Positions 39,964 to 49,141 of a stretch of 61,008 nt of DNA are shown piece by piece. Source of the DNA: Avimonas intestinalis (GTDB taxonomy: Bacteria; Bacillota; Clostridia; Oscillospirales; Acutalibacteraceae); contig CAJFID010000014.1 of the NCBI GenBank assembly GCA_904380375.1, forward strand, positions 1 to 61,008, in the 5' to 3' direction. A model generated the notes under the pieces. That model was not told the DNA's origin. It did not search any database and saw only the letters and a list, made by a program, of their open reading frames with translations. A program made the position numbers and the translations under genes. How positions within the stretch are numbered: the stretch's first letter is position 1; the number at the start of each line of letters is the position of its first letter.

Positions 39964-41508
39964 ATGAGTTTATTGGAAGTGACCGGCCTGACGCATTCGT
40001 TCGGCGGGAAGGCGCTGTATAAGGACGCTGCGTTTTCCTTAAACCGGGGGGAGCATATGGGCGTCGTCGGGCAGAACGGCGCGGGCAAGAGCACGCTCCT
40101 CCGCCTGCTGATCGGGGAGCTTGTGCAGGACGAGGGGCGGATCGCCTGGCAGCGCGGCGTCCGGGTGGGACGCCTGGACCAGTACGCCGGCCTGCCGGCC
40201 GAGCAGACGATAGAAGGGTACCTGCAAACCGCCTTCGCCCCCTTCTTTGCCCTGCAGGAGGAGTTGAACGCTCTGTACCAAGGCATGGCGGACGGCGCCG
40301 CCGACGAGGCGGGGCTTGAGCGGGCGGCCCAGTGCCAGACGGCGCTTGACCAGAGCGGCTTTTATACCCGGGACAGCACGATTGCCAGGGTGGCGGCCGG
40401 GCTGGGCCTGACGGCGCTGGGGATGCAGACCCTGCTGGGCAGGCTCAGCGGCGGGCAGCGAGAAAAGGTGATCCTGGCCAAGCTCCTGCTGGAGGCCCCC
40501 GACGTGCTGCTGCTGGACGAGCCGACCAATTTCCTTGACGCCGCGCACATTGACTGGCTGGCGGACTGGCTCGCCGCCTTTCCCGGGAGCTTTATGGTGG
40601 TGTCCCACGACCCGGCTTTCCTGGAACGGGTGACGAACTGCATCCTTGATGTGGAATTCGGGGCGCTAAGCAAGTATAGCGGCCGGTATTCCCAGTATAT
40701 GCAGCAGAAGGGGCAGCGGCGCGCGGATTATCTCCGGGAGTACGCCGCCCAGCAGCGGCAGATCCAGCGGATGGAGGAATACATCGCGAAAAACAGGGTG
40801 CGCGCGGCGACCGCCCGGATTGCGCGCGGGCGGCAGAAGCAGCTCGACCGGATGGAGCGCATCCCGCCTCCGCGGCTGTCAGCATCGGTGTCCCTTTCCT
40901 TCCCCTCCCTCCCCCTGAACGCGGCGGAGCCGCTGCGGGTGGAGGATCTGCTGGTCGGCTACTCCGCGCCGCTCCTGCCGCCCCTGAGCTTCTGCCTGCG
41001 GGCGGGGGAGAAGGCGGCGGTCACCGGCTTTAACGGGATCGGCAAATCTACCCTGCTCAAGACCCTGCTCGGCAGGATCCCGCGGCTGGGCGGCAGCTTC
41101 CGCTTTGCCGAGCCGGTCCGCACCGCTTATTACGAGCAGGAGCTTCGCTGGGAGGACGATGCGCGCACCCCGCTGCAAGAGGTGTCGGGCCGCTATCCCT
41201 CCCTGAGCGAAAAGGAGGTGCGGGCCGCGCTCAGCCGGTGCGGCGTCCGGGCGGCCGATGCCCGGCAGCCGCTGCGGACGCTGAGCGGCGGGGAACAGTC
41301 CAAGGTCAAGCTCTGCCTGCTGACGCTGGCGCGCAGCAATTTCCTGATCCTTGACGAACCGACCAACCATCTGGATACACAGACGCGGGAGGAGCTGCGG
41401 CGGGCGCTCGCGGCTTTCCCTGGCTGCGCGCTGATCGTCTCCCATGAGGCGGATTTCTTTGAGGGGCTGGTTGACCGGGTGATCGCTATGGAGGCCCTGC
41501 TGCGGTAG
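39964..41508 (+). CDS. ABC-F-type ATPase, probable ribosomal protection protein
   Basis: A 514 aa soluble protein with two ABC domains and no TM segments. ABC1 has GQNGAGKST and LLLDEPTNFLD; a charged interdomain linker (IQRMEEYIAKNRVRAATARI) follows; ABC2 has GFNGIGKST, TLSGGEQSKVKL and LILDEPTNHLD. ABC-F proteins bind the ribosomal E site and can displace antibiotics such as lincosamides and pleuromutilins. The attenuator-type leader supports a resistance role over a housekeeping one. GGAGTG precedes the ATG. Confidence 0.87.
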   Translation: MSLLEVTGLTHSFGGKALYKDAAFSLNRGEHMGVVGQNGAGKSTLLRLLIGELVQDEGRIAWQRGVRVGRLDQYAGLPAEQTIEGYLQTAFAPFFALQEELNALYQGMADGAADEAGLERAAQCQTALDQSGFYTRDSTIARVAAGLGLTALGMQTLLGRLSGGQREKVILAKLLLEAPDVLLLDEPTNFLDAAHIDWLADWLAAFPGSFMVVSHDPAFLERVTNCILDVEFGALSKYSGRYSQYMQQKGQRRADYLREYAAQQRQIQRMEEYIAKNRVRAATARIARGRQKQLDRMERIPPPRLSASVSLSFPSLPLNAAEPLRVEDLLVGYSAPLLPPLSFCLRAGEKAAVTGFNGIGKSTLLKTLLGRIPRLGGSFRFAEPVRTAYYEQELRWEDDARTPLQEVSGRYPSLSEKEVRAALSRCGVRAADARQPLRTLSGGEQSKVKLCLLTLARSNFLILDEPTNHLDTQTREELRRALAAFPGCALIVSHEADFFEGLVDRVIAMEALLR

Positions 41509-41542
41509 GCGGGCCGCCCGCGTTTTCCCTTCTGCAAACGAT

Positions 41543-41573
41543 AAGGCCCCGCGGCAAAAAGCCGCGGGGCCTT
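41543..41573. terminator. Strong hairpin between convergent genes
   Basis: AAGGCCCCGCGGC and GCCGCGGGGCCTT pair over an AAAAA loop; the T-tails are short on both sides. Confidence 0.7.
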
Positions 41574-41590
41574 GGGCATAATAAACGTTG

Positions 41591-41983
41591 TTAAAAACGG
41601 ACGGTGCGGGGCGCTTCGGTAAACGAGGAAAAGGTGGCCGTGGCATCCTTTAGGTAAAACACCTCGGTATTGCCGTCGCCGGGCTTGTACATGGCCTGTA
41701 GCGAGGGATAGGCGTCCAGCAGATGCTGCTGCGCTGCGATACGGCCATCCTCAACCAGCTCGCTGGCAAGGCGCAGCCACCGCTCGCCGTCAAACGCGCA
41801 GATCTCCACGCGGGGATTGGCCTGAATCTGACGGGAGACGCTTTTGCTTTTCCCCGTTTGGATGTACAGCCTGCCCTCAAACAGATCAACCGTGCCGAAC
41901 GGGCGGACCCGCGGCTGGCTGCCTTCCACGGTGGCGAGATAATATGTCCCGCACTTTTTCAAGAATTCGTAAACCTCCTGCAT
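41591..41983 (-). CDS. Pyridoxamine 5'-phosphate oxidase-family (FMN-binding split barrel) protein
   Basis: A 130 aa protein with the split-barrel pattern YYLATVEGSQPRVRPFGTVD near 15-34, then LYIQTGKSKSVSRQIQANP and VEICAF. It probably binds FMN or a deazaflavin-like cofactor and reduces small molecules. AAGGAGG lies upstream of ATG 41983; the longer frame to 42196 is not supported. Confidence 0.85.
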   Translation of the reverse strand: MQEVYEFLKKCGTYYLATVEGSQPRVRPFGTVDLFEGRLYIQTGKSKSVSRQIQANPRVEICAFDGERWLRLASELVEDGRIAAQQHLLDAYPSLQAMYKPGDGNTEVFYLKDATATFSSFTEAPRTVRF

Positions 41984-42226
41984 ATGGCAGGAACCTCCTT
42001 TTCCGGCGGGGCGCTCCTTACACGGGAGCGCCGCCCATACGGCTAATTTTTTGTCCCTTTTTCGGCGGTGCCCCCAAAGATGCCTGCGGCATTTTCCCCG
42101 CGGCTTCTTCTCCCGACGCCGCCCCGGCTGATGACTTTTTCCGCCCTCTGCGGCTTGATCCGGCTCCATTATACTCCCCGCGGAAGAAAAAGGCAACAGG
42201 TACGGGGAGCGTTCGGCCTGAAGTTC

Positions 42227-42255
42227 TTGTAAAGCGCCGGGGATTATGGTACATT
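42227..42255 (+). promoter_or_regulatory. Sigma-A promoter of the GNAT gene at 42332
   Basis: TTGTAA, 17 bp, TACATT. Confidence 0.6.
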
Positions 42256-42331
42256 AGGTTACATCGCAAGAAAGGGCGGGCCGGTTCATGGGCGGGATCG
42301 CCTGCTGAAGATGACGAGAGGAGGTTCCCCT

Positions 42332-42886
42332 ATGAAGCATCGCGGTACACAGAGGCTGGAAACAGAGAGATTGGTTCTGAGGAGATTTACGATTGAAGAT
42401 GCCGCAGCCATGTACAAAAATTGGGCAGCGGACGAGGAAGTGACAAAATACTTGACGTGGCCTCCCCATCCCAATCAGGAGGCAAGTCAGAGGTTCATAG
42501 AAGATTGGGTAAAAGCATATGCCAGCGAAAAGTATTACCAATGGGCCATCGTATGCAAGGAAAAAGGGGAACCCATCGGAAGCATCGCCGTAGTGTCTAT
42601 GAACGAAGACGTTTCCATGATGCAGGTCGGCTATTGCATCGGAAAAGCCTGGTGGCATAACGGCATCACCGCCGAGGCCTTAAAAGCCGTTATGGATTTT
42701 CTTTTTGATATGGTAGAGGCAAACCGCATAGAGAGCCGGCACGACCCGCGAAACCCGAATTCCGGCAAAGTCATGAAAAAATGCGGCATGAAGTACGAGG
42801 GGACCTTGCGCAGCGCGGATCGGAACAACCAAGGCGTATGCGACGCTTGCTATTATGCGCTGCTGAAATCGGAGCGGGCATCGTAA
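42332..42886 (+). CDS. GNAT-family N-acetyltransferase (RimJ/RimL-like)
   Basis: A 184 aa acetyltransferase. It has LETERLVLRRFTIEDAAAMY at the N-terminus, the acetyl-CoA region QVGYCIGKAWWHNGITAEAL near 95-114, and NPNSGKVMKKCGMKYEGTLR toward the end. GAGAGGAGG precedes the ATG. The coding sequence is clearly less GC-rich than its neighbours, so it may be a later acquisition. Substrate unknown (ribosomal protein or small amine). Confidence 0.87.
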   Translation: MKHRGTQRLETERLVLRRFTIEDAAAMYKNWAADEEVTKYLTWPPHPNQEASQRFIEDWVKAYASEKYYQWAIVCKEKGEPIGSIAVVSMNEDVSMMQVGYCIGKAWWHNGITAEALKAVMDFLFDMVEANRIESRHDPRNPNSGKVMKKCGMKYEGTLRSADRNNQGVCDACYYALLKSERAS

Positions 42887-42952
42887 ACAAGCGCCAAATA
42901 TAAAACTTGGGGGCTTCCCTTGCAGAGGGCGGCCCTGATGGGAGGTGGTTTC

Positions 42953-44329
42953 GTGCAACAGCCGACAGAGAAAAAATGCAGGCCGGCGGCGCTGCTGCCT
43001 ATCCTGGTATTCCTGGTGCTGTATCTCGGCTTCGGCATCCTGTTTGAATATGGGCTGAAAGTGGAGATGGGCTTTTACAAGGTCCAGGCGATTGTGATCT
43101 TCCTGATCGCCCTGCTGGTGGCGGTGGTGCAGAACCGCGAGCTGTCCTTTGACCAAAAAGTGCAGGTGATGGCCAAAGGGATGGCGGATGAAAACGTGCT
43201 GACCATGTGCCTGATCTTCCTGGCGGCCGGCGCGTTTTCCGGCGCGGTATCCGCCGCCGGGGGCGCGGACAGCACCGTCAACCTGTTTTTGTCCTTCCTG
43301 CCGGGGAAATTCGCGGTGGGCGGGCTGTTTTTGATCGCTTGCTTTATTTCCCTGGCAATGGGGTCGTCCACCAGCACCATCGCGGCACTGGCGCCGTTTG
43401 CGGTCGGGATCGGCGAGGCGACCGGCTTTTCTATGGCCCTCTGCCTCGGGGCAGCGGTTTCGGGCGCCATGTTTGGGGACAACCTGTCGATGATTTCGGA
43501 CACCACCATCGCCGCCGTCCGCACCCAGGGCTGCGCGATGAAGGACAAATTCAAGATGAATTTCTGGATTGTCCTCCCCGCGGCGGTGCTGACCGTGATC
43601 CTGCTGGTGCTGGTGACCCCGAGCGGAGACTCGGCGATTAAGGCCGGCGGGTACAGCGTCGTCAAGGTGCTGCCTTATCTGGTGGTGCTGGTCGGGGCGC
43701 TGATCGGCTTCAACGTGTTCGCCGTACTGATCGCCGGCACGGCGCTGTCCTTGGTTGTGGGGATCGCCGCCGGTGCTTTCCCCTGGGCCGAGATGTTTAC
43801 GGTGATGTACGACGGCATTTACGGCATGTACGACATCACCGTGATTTCGCTCATCGTGGCCTGTATCGGCGCCCTGGTCAACGAGGGCGGCGGCATTGAA
43901 GCGATCATCCGCTTTATCCGTTCGCGGGTGCGGACCAAGAAGGGCGCACAGCTGGGGATCAGCGCCCTGGTAGCCGGGGTGGATGTCGCCACGGCCAACA
44001 ATACCATCGCCATCGTGCTCACCGGCCCGATCGCTAAGGATATCGGCCGGGAGTTTGGGGTCGATCCCCGCCGCACGGCCTCGCTGCTTGATATTTTCGC
44101 TTCGGTGGTCCAGGGGCTCCTGCCTTATGGGGCGCAGATCCTGTACGCGGTGGGCGGCGCGGCGGCAGCCGGCTACGCCGTCAGCTCGCTGCAGATCCTG
44201 CCCTATCTGTTTTACCCTGTGCTGATGGGAATCTGCGCGCTGGCTTTCATCCTGTTCATCCCGCAGCGGGACCGCCGGGAGCCGTCGGCGGCGGAACAAA
44301 CAGAGCAAGCCGGGCAAGAGGAACGATAG
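42953..44329 (+). CDS. NhaC-type Na+/H+ antiporter family protein
   Basis: A 458 aa polytopic membrane protein with about 11-12 TM segments and the family regions GSSTSTIAALAPFAVGIGEA and GAAVSGAMFGDNLSMISDTT near 170. It exchanges sodium (or organic substrates in MleN/TetB-like members) for protons. The GTG at 42953 has GGGAGGTGG upstream and is preferred to the longer frame. The GNAT gene at 44355 follows 25 bp later. Confidence 0.88.
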   Translation: MQQPTEKKCRPAALLPILVFLVLYLGFGILFEYGLKVEMGFYKVQAIVIFLIALLVAVVQNRELSFDQKVQVMAKGMADENVLTMCLIFLAAGAFSGAVSAAGGADSTVNLFLSFLPGKFAVGGLFLIACFISLAMGSSTSTIAALAPFAVGIGEATGFSMALCLGAAVSGAMFGDNLSMISDTTIAAVRTQGCAMKDKFKMNFWIVLPAAVLTVILLVLVTPSGDSAIKAGGYSVVKVLPYLVVLVGALIGFNVFAVLIAGTALSLVVGIAAGAFPWAEMFTVMYDGIYGMYDITVISLIVACIGALVNEGGGIEAIIRFIRSRVRTKKGAQLGISALVAGVDVATANNTIAIVLTGPIAKDIGREFGVDPRRTASLLDIFASVVQGLLPYGAQILYAVGGAAAAGYAVSSLQILPYLFYPVLMGICALAFILFIPQRDRREPSAAEQTEQAGQEER

Positions 44330-44354
44330 AAAGCTTTTTCAAGGAGGGCTTACT

Positions 44355-44957
44355 ATGGATGTGCCGATGGATATCCGCACGGTTTCCCTGACAACGCCGC
44401 GCCTGCTCCTGCGCGGCTGGCGGGAGGACGATCTCGCCGATTTCCACGAATACGCCCGGGTGGAGGGGGTGGGGGAGATGGCCGGCTGGCTGCCCCACAC
44501 CTCCCTTGAGGAAACCCGGCGGATCCTAGAGCGCTTTATCCAAAAGGGGAACGTGTTTGCCCTGGCGGACCGGGCGAGCGGAAAGGTGATCGGCTCCCTG
44601 GGGCTGCACCGCTCCTGGGCGGCGGAGGAGCCGGCGTACGCCGCCCTGCGGGTCAAGGAGATCGGCTACGCCCTGTCCAAGGAATATTGGGGCCGGGGCC
44701 TGATGACCGAAGCGGTGCAGGCGGCCCTCCGCTTTTGCTTTGAAGAATGCGGCCTGGACGCGGTGACGGCGGCGCATTACGCCGAAAATACCCGTTCCCG
44801 CCGGGTGATTGAAAAAGGCGGCTTTGCCTTTGTCCGGCAGGTGGAGTTGTATATTGAACCTTTGCAAAGGACGGTGCAGGAACGCCAATATATCCGTTTT
44901 GCCAATCCGCCGGGCGGAAACGGGCTTTGCATCCCAGAAAGCGGCCCCACAGCGTAG
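44355..44957 (+). CDS. GNAT-family N-acetyltransferase
   Basis: A 200 aa RimJ/RimL-type acetyltransferase: LTTPRLLLRGWREDDLADFH near 12-31, then EIGYALSKEYWGRGLMTEAV near 98-117 for acetyl-CoA binding, and NTRSRRVIEKGGF. AAGGAGGG precedes the ATG. It is probably co-transcribed with the antiporter. Confidence 0.87.
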   Translation: MDVPMDIRTVSLTTPRLLLRGWREDDLADFHEYARVEGVGEMAGWLPHTSLEETRRILERFIQKGNVFALADRASGKVIGSLGLHRSWAAEEPAYAALRVKEIGYALSKEYWGRGLMTEAVQAALRFCFEECGLDAVTAAHYAENTRSRRVIEKGGFAFVRQVELYIEPLQRTVQERQYIRFANPPGGNGLCIPESGPTA

Positions 44958-45100
44958 GGCCACCCCTCCACCGTTCACCGGAACAAGGGATGCGAGGTGT
45001 GTTGCAGGAGCAGGAAAACAATATTTTAAAAGCGGCAAACCGTTCCCGGTTTGTCTTACCATGGATTTTTGATTGCACGAGTGGCGAAGTAGGAGAGAGT

Positions 45101-46171
45101 ATGCGATTCACTATGCGTTATTGCACGGCAGGGTTGTTGACAGTCTGGCTTTTGGCGGCCGGGCTCTCCGGCTGCCAACCGGAGAGCCCCGCGCCGGCGA
45201 GCGGGCCAGGGGAAAGCGCCGCGCCCACTTCCACACCCTCCCTATCCACGGAGGAAAGCGCTGTCCCGGAGAATACAGTGCGCGAAATTCCTTTGGAGGT
45301 TTCCGCCGGGGAATACCCGCTTCCGGCCCTTTTAACCCTCCCGGCCGGGGAGGAAAAAGCGCCGGCCGTCATCCTTTTACACGGCAGCGGGGCCAGCGAT
45401 ATGGATGAGACGGTGTATGAGAACAGGCCTTTCCAGGATCTGGCGCAGGGGCTGGCGGAACGGGGGATTGCGGTGCTCCGGTACGACAAACGGGTCTACC
45501 GTTACCGCGAAGCCATGCTGGAGATCCCCTGTGGCGTTGAGGAGGACGCATTGCAGGACGCCCAGGCGGCCTTCCGGCTGCTGCAAGGGAGGCCGGAGAT
45601 TGACCCAGCACGCATTTACTTTGCCGGCCATAGCCAGGGCGGGGGATTTACCGGTGTCCTGGCCCAGAGAGAGCCGGAGGCCTGCGGCGTCATCTGCCTC
45701 GCGGGCACGCCTCGGCGGCTGGAGGACATCACCTACGAGCAGTTCCAGCGCGCCGGCTTGTCGGAGGACCAGCTTGCGGCGCAGCGGGCGGTGGTTGAGG
45801 CGATTAAGGCGTTGGACGACAAAGAGGATCCTGACCCCTTCTTCTACTATTGGGGGGCGAGCGAGCTGTATTGGAAGACGCTGAACGCCCTGGATGTGCC
45901 CGGCGACATGCGCCGGACTGCGGAATCCCGACCGGTCCTAATCCTGCAAGGGGAGCGGGACTGCCAGGTATTCATGGAGGATTTTGCACTGTGGAAGGAG
46001 CTGCTGGGGCCGGACAACCCGCAGGTAACCTACCGTTCTTATCCGGAATTGAACCACTATTTTCTTCCCGGGCAGGGGGATCCGAATGCCGAGGAGTACC
46101 GGATCCCCGGGCATATCCCCGATGAAGTCCTGTACGATATCGCCCGCTGGATTTTGCAGGGGACGTTGTAA
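45101..46171 (+). CDS. Alpha/beta-hydrolase lipoprotein
   Basis: A 356 aa exported hydrolase. The signal peptide ends in the lipobox LSGC (Cys about residue 24), followed by a Ser/Pro/Thr/Glu linker to about 60. The hydrolase domain shows the oxyanion HGSGASDMDE near 104, nucleophile elbow GHSQGG near 187, an acid region LILQGERDCQV near 286 and catalytic His in ELNHYF near 320. Likely an esterase or peptidase on the outer face of the membrane. AGGAGAGAG precedes ATG 45101. Confidence 0.86.
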   Translation: MRFTMRYCTAGLLTVWLLAAGLSGCQPESPAPASGPGESAAPTSTPSLSTEESAVPENTVREIPLEVSAGEYPLPALLTLPAGEEKAPAVILLHGSGASDMDETVYENRPFQDLAQGLAERGIAVLRYDKRVYRYREAMLEIPCGVEEDALQDAQAAFRLLQGRPEIDPARIYFAGHSQGGGFTGVLAQREPEACGVICLAGTPRRLEDITYEQFQRAGLSEDQLAAQRAVVEAIKALDDKEDPDPFFYYWGASELYWKTLNALDVPGDMRRTAESRPVLILQGERDCQVFMEDFALWKELLGPDNPQVTYRSYPELNHYFLPGQGDPNAEEYRIPGHIPDEVLYDIARWILQGTL

Positions 46172-46201
46172 TCCGATGAAAACCCTGCGCCGCCCCTGCC
46201 T

Positions 46202-46225
46202 GGTAGCGGCCGTCCGGCCGCTACC
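46202..46225. terminator. Hairpin between convergent genes
   Basis: GGTAGCGGCC pairs perfectly with GGCCGCTACC over four bases; the right arm includes the stop of the flavoprotein gene. No T-run. Confidence 0.5.
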
Positions 46226-46841
46226 GGATAAAGTTGGTGTACGTTATCGCTTCATAGGACGGGGCCGGCACGCCGGCCTTCCGGCCCGCTTCAATCGATT
46301 GCAGCAGCCACGCCATGTTTTCGCCCAGCGTCCGCATGGTCTGCAGCCCCTCCGCATCCTGCGCGACCTCCTCCGGGGTGTTGCCGTGCACCTGGTTCCA
46401 GTACTGGGAGGAAACGACCGGCATGTTGCTGATGGTGAAATACTTGTTGAGCCGGTCAAATGCCGCCGAGGCCCCGCCCCGCCGGCAGGAGACCACCGCC
46501 GCGCCCAGCTTACCGGCCATCCGCCCTCCCACAGCGTAGAACAGCCGGTCGAGAAAGGCCGTGACCTGCCCACTCGGTCCCGCATAGTATACGGGGGAGC
46601 CGACGACCAGCGCATCAATTTCGTCCAGCTTTTCCAGCAGGGTGTTGACCCCGTCGTTTTGGATGCACCGGCCGGTTTGCTTGCATTTCCGGCAGCCGAT
46701 GCAGCCGGGGACCGGGCGTTTGCCAAGATATACCCGCTCGGTTGCGATCCCGCGGCGGCGCAGGGCGCCCTCTACCTCCTTTAAAGCGGCGTCGGTGCAG
46801 CCGTGTTCGTTAGGGCTGCCGTTGATACATACCACTTTCAT
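46221..46841 (-). CDS. Flavodoxin-family NAD(P)H-dependent oxidoreductase
   Basis: A 206 aa protein beginning MKVVCINGSPNEHGCTDAAL, the FMN-phosphate loop, followed by a Cys-rich segment GCIGCRKCKQTGRC near 52-65 reminiscent of iron-sulfur flavoproteins, then VVGSPVYYAGPSGQVTAFLD near 84. ATG 46841 gives the usual N-terminus; the ATG 12 bases upstream touches its own ribosome binding site. It is the last of three minus-strand genes. Confidence 0.87.
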   Translation of the reverse strand: MKVVCINGSPNEHGCTDAALKEVEGALRRRGIATERVYLGKRPVPGCIGCRKCKQTGRCIQNDGVNTLLEKLDEIDALVVGSPVYYAGPSGQVTAFLDRLFYAVGGRMAGKLGAAVVSCRRGGASAAFDRLNKYFTISNMPVVSSQYWNQVHGNTPEEVAQDAEGLQTMRTLGENMAWLLQSIEAGRKAGVPAPSYEAITYTNFIR

Positions 46842-46893
46842 TACATATTTCATCCTTTCTGAGCGCCGCGCGCCCGTTTTTACCTGTTGAAGG

Positions 46894-47661
46894 TCAGGGC
46901 TTGACCGACCGGGTGGCGATATACTGGGGCGCGTACTCCCGGATCGCCGCCCCGCCCGGCCGGTCCCGGTCCTCGTACAGACCCTCCAGCCGGAACCCCG
47001 CCCGGAGCTGGCCGCCGATCTGCTCTTCAAGGGAGTGGGAAAACTGGATCCCCTCCCCGTTTTCCGCCATCCGGAGGAAAACCTCCTCCGGCATTTTCAG
47101 CGGGTTGAAGGGCAGGCGGTTTACCACGGTCAGGGGGTGGTCGTCCTCAAACAGGAAATTGAGCCCGTTGTCAAACCCAGCCAGCAGTACCCCGCCCGGC
47201 TTGAGCACACGGAAGCATTCCTGCCAGACCGTACAGACGTCCTCAATATAGCAGTTGGAAACCGGATGGAAGATCAGGTCGAAGCTTTCGTCCGGGAAGG
47301 GGAGGGGCTGGGTCATGTCCCCTTGGCACAGGCGGATTTCGTAGCCCTCCCGCTCGGCGACCAACCGCTCGCCGGCGAGCTGGCGGGCAGAATAGTCCAG
47401 CACCGTGCAGCGCGCGCCCAGGGCGGTAAAGATCGGCATCTGCTGCCCGCCGCCGCTGGCCAGGCCCAGCAGCGCGGCTCCCGCCAGGGGCGGGAACCAT
47501 CCCTTCGGGACTGGGATGCAGGGGGTCAGGTATACGGCCCATTCTCCGGCCTTGGCCCGCTGGTATACCTCATGCCCGATGGGTACGGACCATTCGCAGC
47601 CGTTTTCCGCCCATTGGTCCCAGGTCTTGGCGTTGATGTCCGTATAGCGTCCCTTGTCCAT
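46894..47661 (-). CDS. Class I SAM-dependent methyltransferase
   Basis: A 255 aa protein with motif I LLGLASGGGQQMPIFTALGA near 63-82, CTVLDYSARQL for the acidic loop, and PLPFPDESFDLIFHPVSNCY near 120. GGAGGAAACC precedes ATG 47661. Target unknown. It lies 52 bp before the flavoprotein gene and 47 bp after the GNAT gene, so the three form a probable operon. Confidence 0.87.
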   Translation of the reverse strand: MDKGRYTDINAKTWDQWAENGCEWSVPIGHEVYQRAKAGEWAVYLTPCIPVPKGWFPPLAGAALLGLASGGGQQMPIFTALGARCTVLDYSARQLAGERLVAEREGYEIRLCQGDMTQPLPFPDESFDLIFHPVSNCYIEDVCTVWQECFRVLKPGGVLLAGFDNGLNFLFEDDHPLTVVNRLPFNPLKMPEEVFLRMAENGEGIQFSHSLEEQIGGQLRAGFRLEGLYEDRDRPGGAAIREYAPQYIATRSVKP

Positions 47662-47708
47662 GCGGTTTCCTCCTTTTCGGCGGCGGGGAGCATTCCCGCC
47701 TGCTTTCC

Positions 47709-48305
47709 TCAAACGCGGCTGCCCGGGACAGGGCGCAGATCCTTATACCAGATCAGCTGGATCTCCCCGGCAATCCCCGCCTCCCCGTAGTAGGCGTACT
47801 CGTCAATCGCCGACAGCACCGCCCCTTGTTTGCGGTAGAAGCGGCAGGCGCGGACGTTGTTGTTCTGGCATTCGACCTTGATCTGCGTCATCCTCTGCGC
47901 CCGCGACCATTCTTCGCCGAGGTCCCAGAGCCGCTGCCCGATCCCCTGGCCGCGGTAGCCTTCCCGCACCCGGAGATCCCAGACCACGCACAGGTCGGCC
48001 CGGCCCCCCAGCATGTCCACCCCCGGGGTGCGGGCGGCCAGCGTGATGCCGCCGACGGGTTTCTCCCCGTCAAAGGCCATAAAGAACTGCCAATGGGAAA
48101 TGTCAAACCGCTTTTCGTAATCGACGGCCTTCTCGTATTGGCCAAGATCCTTGCGATAGGGCTTCACCGCGGTCTCCCGCAGGAGGATCCCGCCCAGCCC
48201 GCCGTCCGGCTTTTCGGCCCGGTATTCGCTGCTGACGGAAAAGGCCATGTCGATTTGATCGTAAAGCGCGAAATCGCGGCGGTCCGCCGCACGGTAGGTA
48301 ATCAA
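47709..48305 (-). CDS. GNAT-family N-acetyltransferase
   Basis: A 198 aa protein with acetyl-CoA binding VREGYRGQGIGQRLWDLGEE near 112-131 and VECQNNNVRACRFYRKQGAV near 142. The start is TTG with a GGGGGCG-type site. It is the first gene of the GNAT-methyltransferase-flavoprotein unit, with its own promoter. Similar proteins have been linked to streptothricin-type acetyltransferases, but the substrate is open. Confidence 0.85.
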   Translation of the reverse strand: MITYRAADRRDFALYDQIDMAFSVSSEYRAEKPDGGLGGILLRETAVKPYRKDLGQYEKAVDYEKRFDISHWQFFMAFDGEKPVGGITLAARTPGVDMLGGRADLCVVWDLRVREGYRGQGIGQRLWDLGEEWSRAQRMTQIKVECQNNNVRACRFYRKQGAVLSAIDEYAYYGEAGIAGEIQLIWYKDLRPVPGSRV

Positions 48306-48333
48306 TCGGTTTACGCCCCCATTCTCTTCCTAC

Positions 48334-48362
48334 AGTATACTCTGCGGGGGGAGGAAAAGCAA
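48334..48362 (-). promoter_or_regulatory. Sigma-A promoter of the GNAT-methyltransferase-flavoprotein unit
   Basis: Minus strand TTGCTT, 17 bp, TATACT. Confidence 0.7.
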
Positions 48363-48439
48363 CCGCACATGTCGGAATCCGCCGGCGCCGCGCATATCCG
48401 GCCCCCCGGCCCCCATACTAAGGCCGGAGGTGATCCGGC

Positions 48440-48634
48440 TTGCCGTATGAAAATCTGCACGACCTGCTGGAAAACAGCAGCAGCACCCGGCGCTATTTTT
48501 TAACCCTTCCGGTTTCGCTACAAATGGAGCTGCACCGGTACGACGGGGCGGTCCACAGCGCCGCCCAGCTCCATCGCCTGGCGGACGGCCTGGAAAAGCG
48601 CCGCCGGCAGCTCTCGTTGGGCGGCTACCGCTGA
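48440..48634 (+). CDS. Small conserved-looking protein of unknown function
   Basis: A 64 aa soluble protein (YENLHDLLENSSSTRRYFLT..., then MELHRYDGAVHSAAQLHRLA). The TTG start has GGAGGTGATC, a perfect anti-16S match, nine bases upstream, which strongly supports translation. I recall similar short proteins in clostridial genomes. It is followed by the Spx/ArsC-like gene, which has its own promoter. Confidence 0.7.
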   Translation: MPYENLHDLLENSSSTRRYFLTLPVSLQMELHRYDGAVHSAAQLHRLADGLEKRRRQLSLGGYR

Positions 48635-48650
48635 CCAGGCGGGGCATCCC

Positions 48651-48679
48651 TTGCCCAAGCGGGGAAAACATGGTAAAAT
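48651..48679 (+). promoter_or_regulatory. Sigma-A promoter of the Spx/ArsC-like gene
   Basis: TTGCCC, 17 bp, TAAAAT. Confidence 0.6.
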
Positions 48680-48726
48680 CAAAACAGCAAACCAGTTAAA
48701 AAGCGGGAAAGGGGGATGTGCGCCGT

Positions 48727-49080
48727 ATGCTGTTTATGGAATATCCGTCCTGCTCCACCTGCCAGAAGGCCAAGCGGTGGCTGGACGAACGGAACTTTGC
48801 CTATACCGACCGCCACATCAAGGAGGAAAAGCCGACGGCGGCGGAGCTCCGGGAGTGGTGCGCCCGGAGCGGGCTGCCCTTGCGCCGTTTCTTTAACACG
48901 AGCGGGCTCGTGTATAAATCCCTGGGGCTCAAGGACAGGCTTCCCGCCATGCCGGAGGAGGAGCAGCTGCAGCTGCTCGCTTCCGACGGAATGCTGGTCA
49001 AGCGCCCGATCCTGGTGGACGGCGATACGGTGCTGGTCGGCTTCCGGCCGGAGGAATGGGAGCGGGCGCTGATCAAATGA
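48727..49080 (+). CDS. Spx/ArsC-family thioredoxin-fold protein
   Basis: A 117 aa protein with MLFMEYPSCSTCQKAKRWLD at the start; the CSTC at residues 9-12 corresponds to the redox or reactive Cys of the family. It also has FNTSGLVYKSLGLKD in the middle and KRPILVDGDTVLVGF near 95, as in YffB/ArsC relatives. It may be a regulator or reductase, not necessarily for arsenate. The start is ATG 48727 (usual N-terminus) or GTG 48718. Confidence 0.86.
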   Translation: MLFMEYPSCSTCQKAKRWLDERNFAYTDRHIKEEKPTAAELREWCARSGLPLRRFFNTSGLVYKSLGLKDRLPAMPEEEQLQLLASDGMLVKRPILVDGDTVLVGFRPEEWERALIK

Positions 49081-49141
49081 CCGCGCCGTGCCCGGGCGCT
49101 GCCCCGGCCCTGAGGCAAGACGGCGGAAAGGATAATTTTCC

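Noticed and set aside
42680..44317. 545-codon open frame opposite the NhaC gene
   Set aside because: Same reason; extremely His/Gln/Arg-rich with no recognisable domain.
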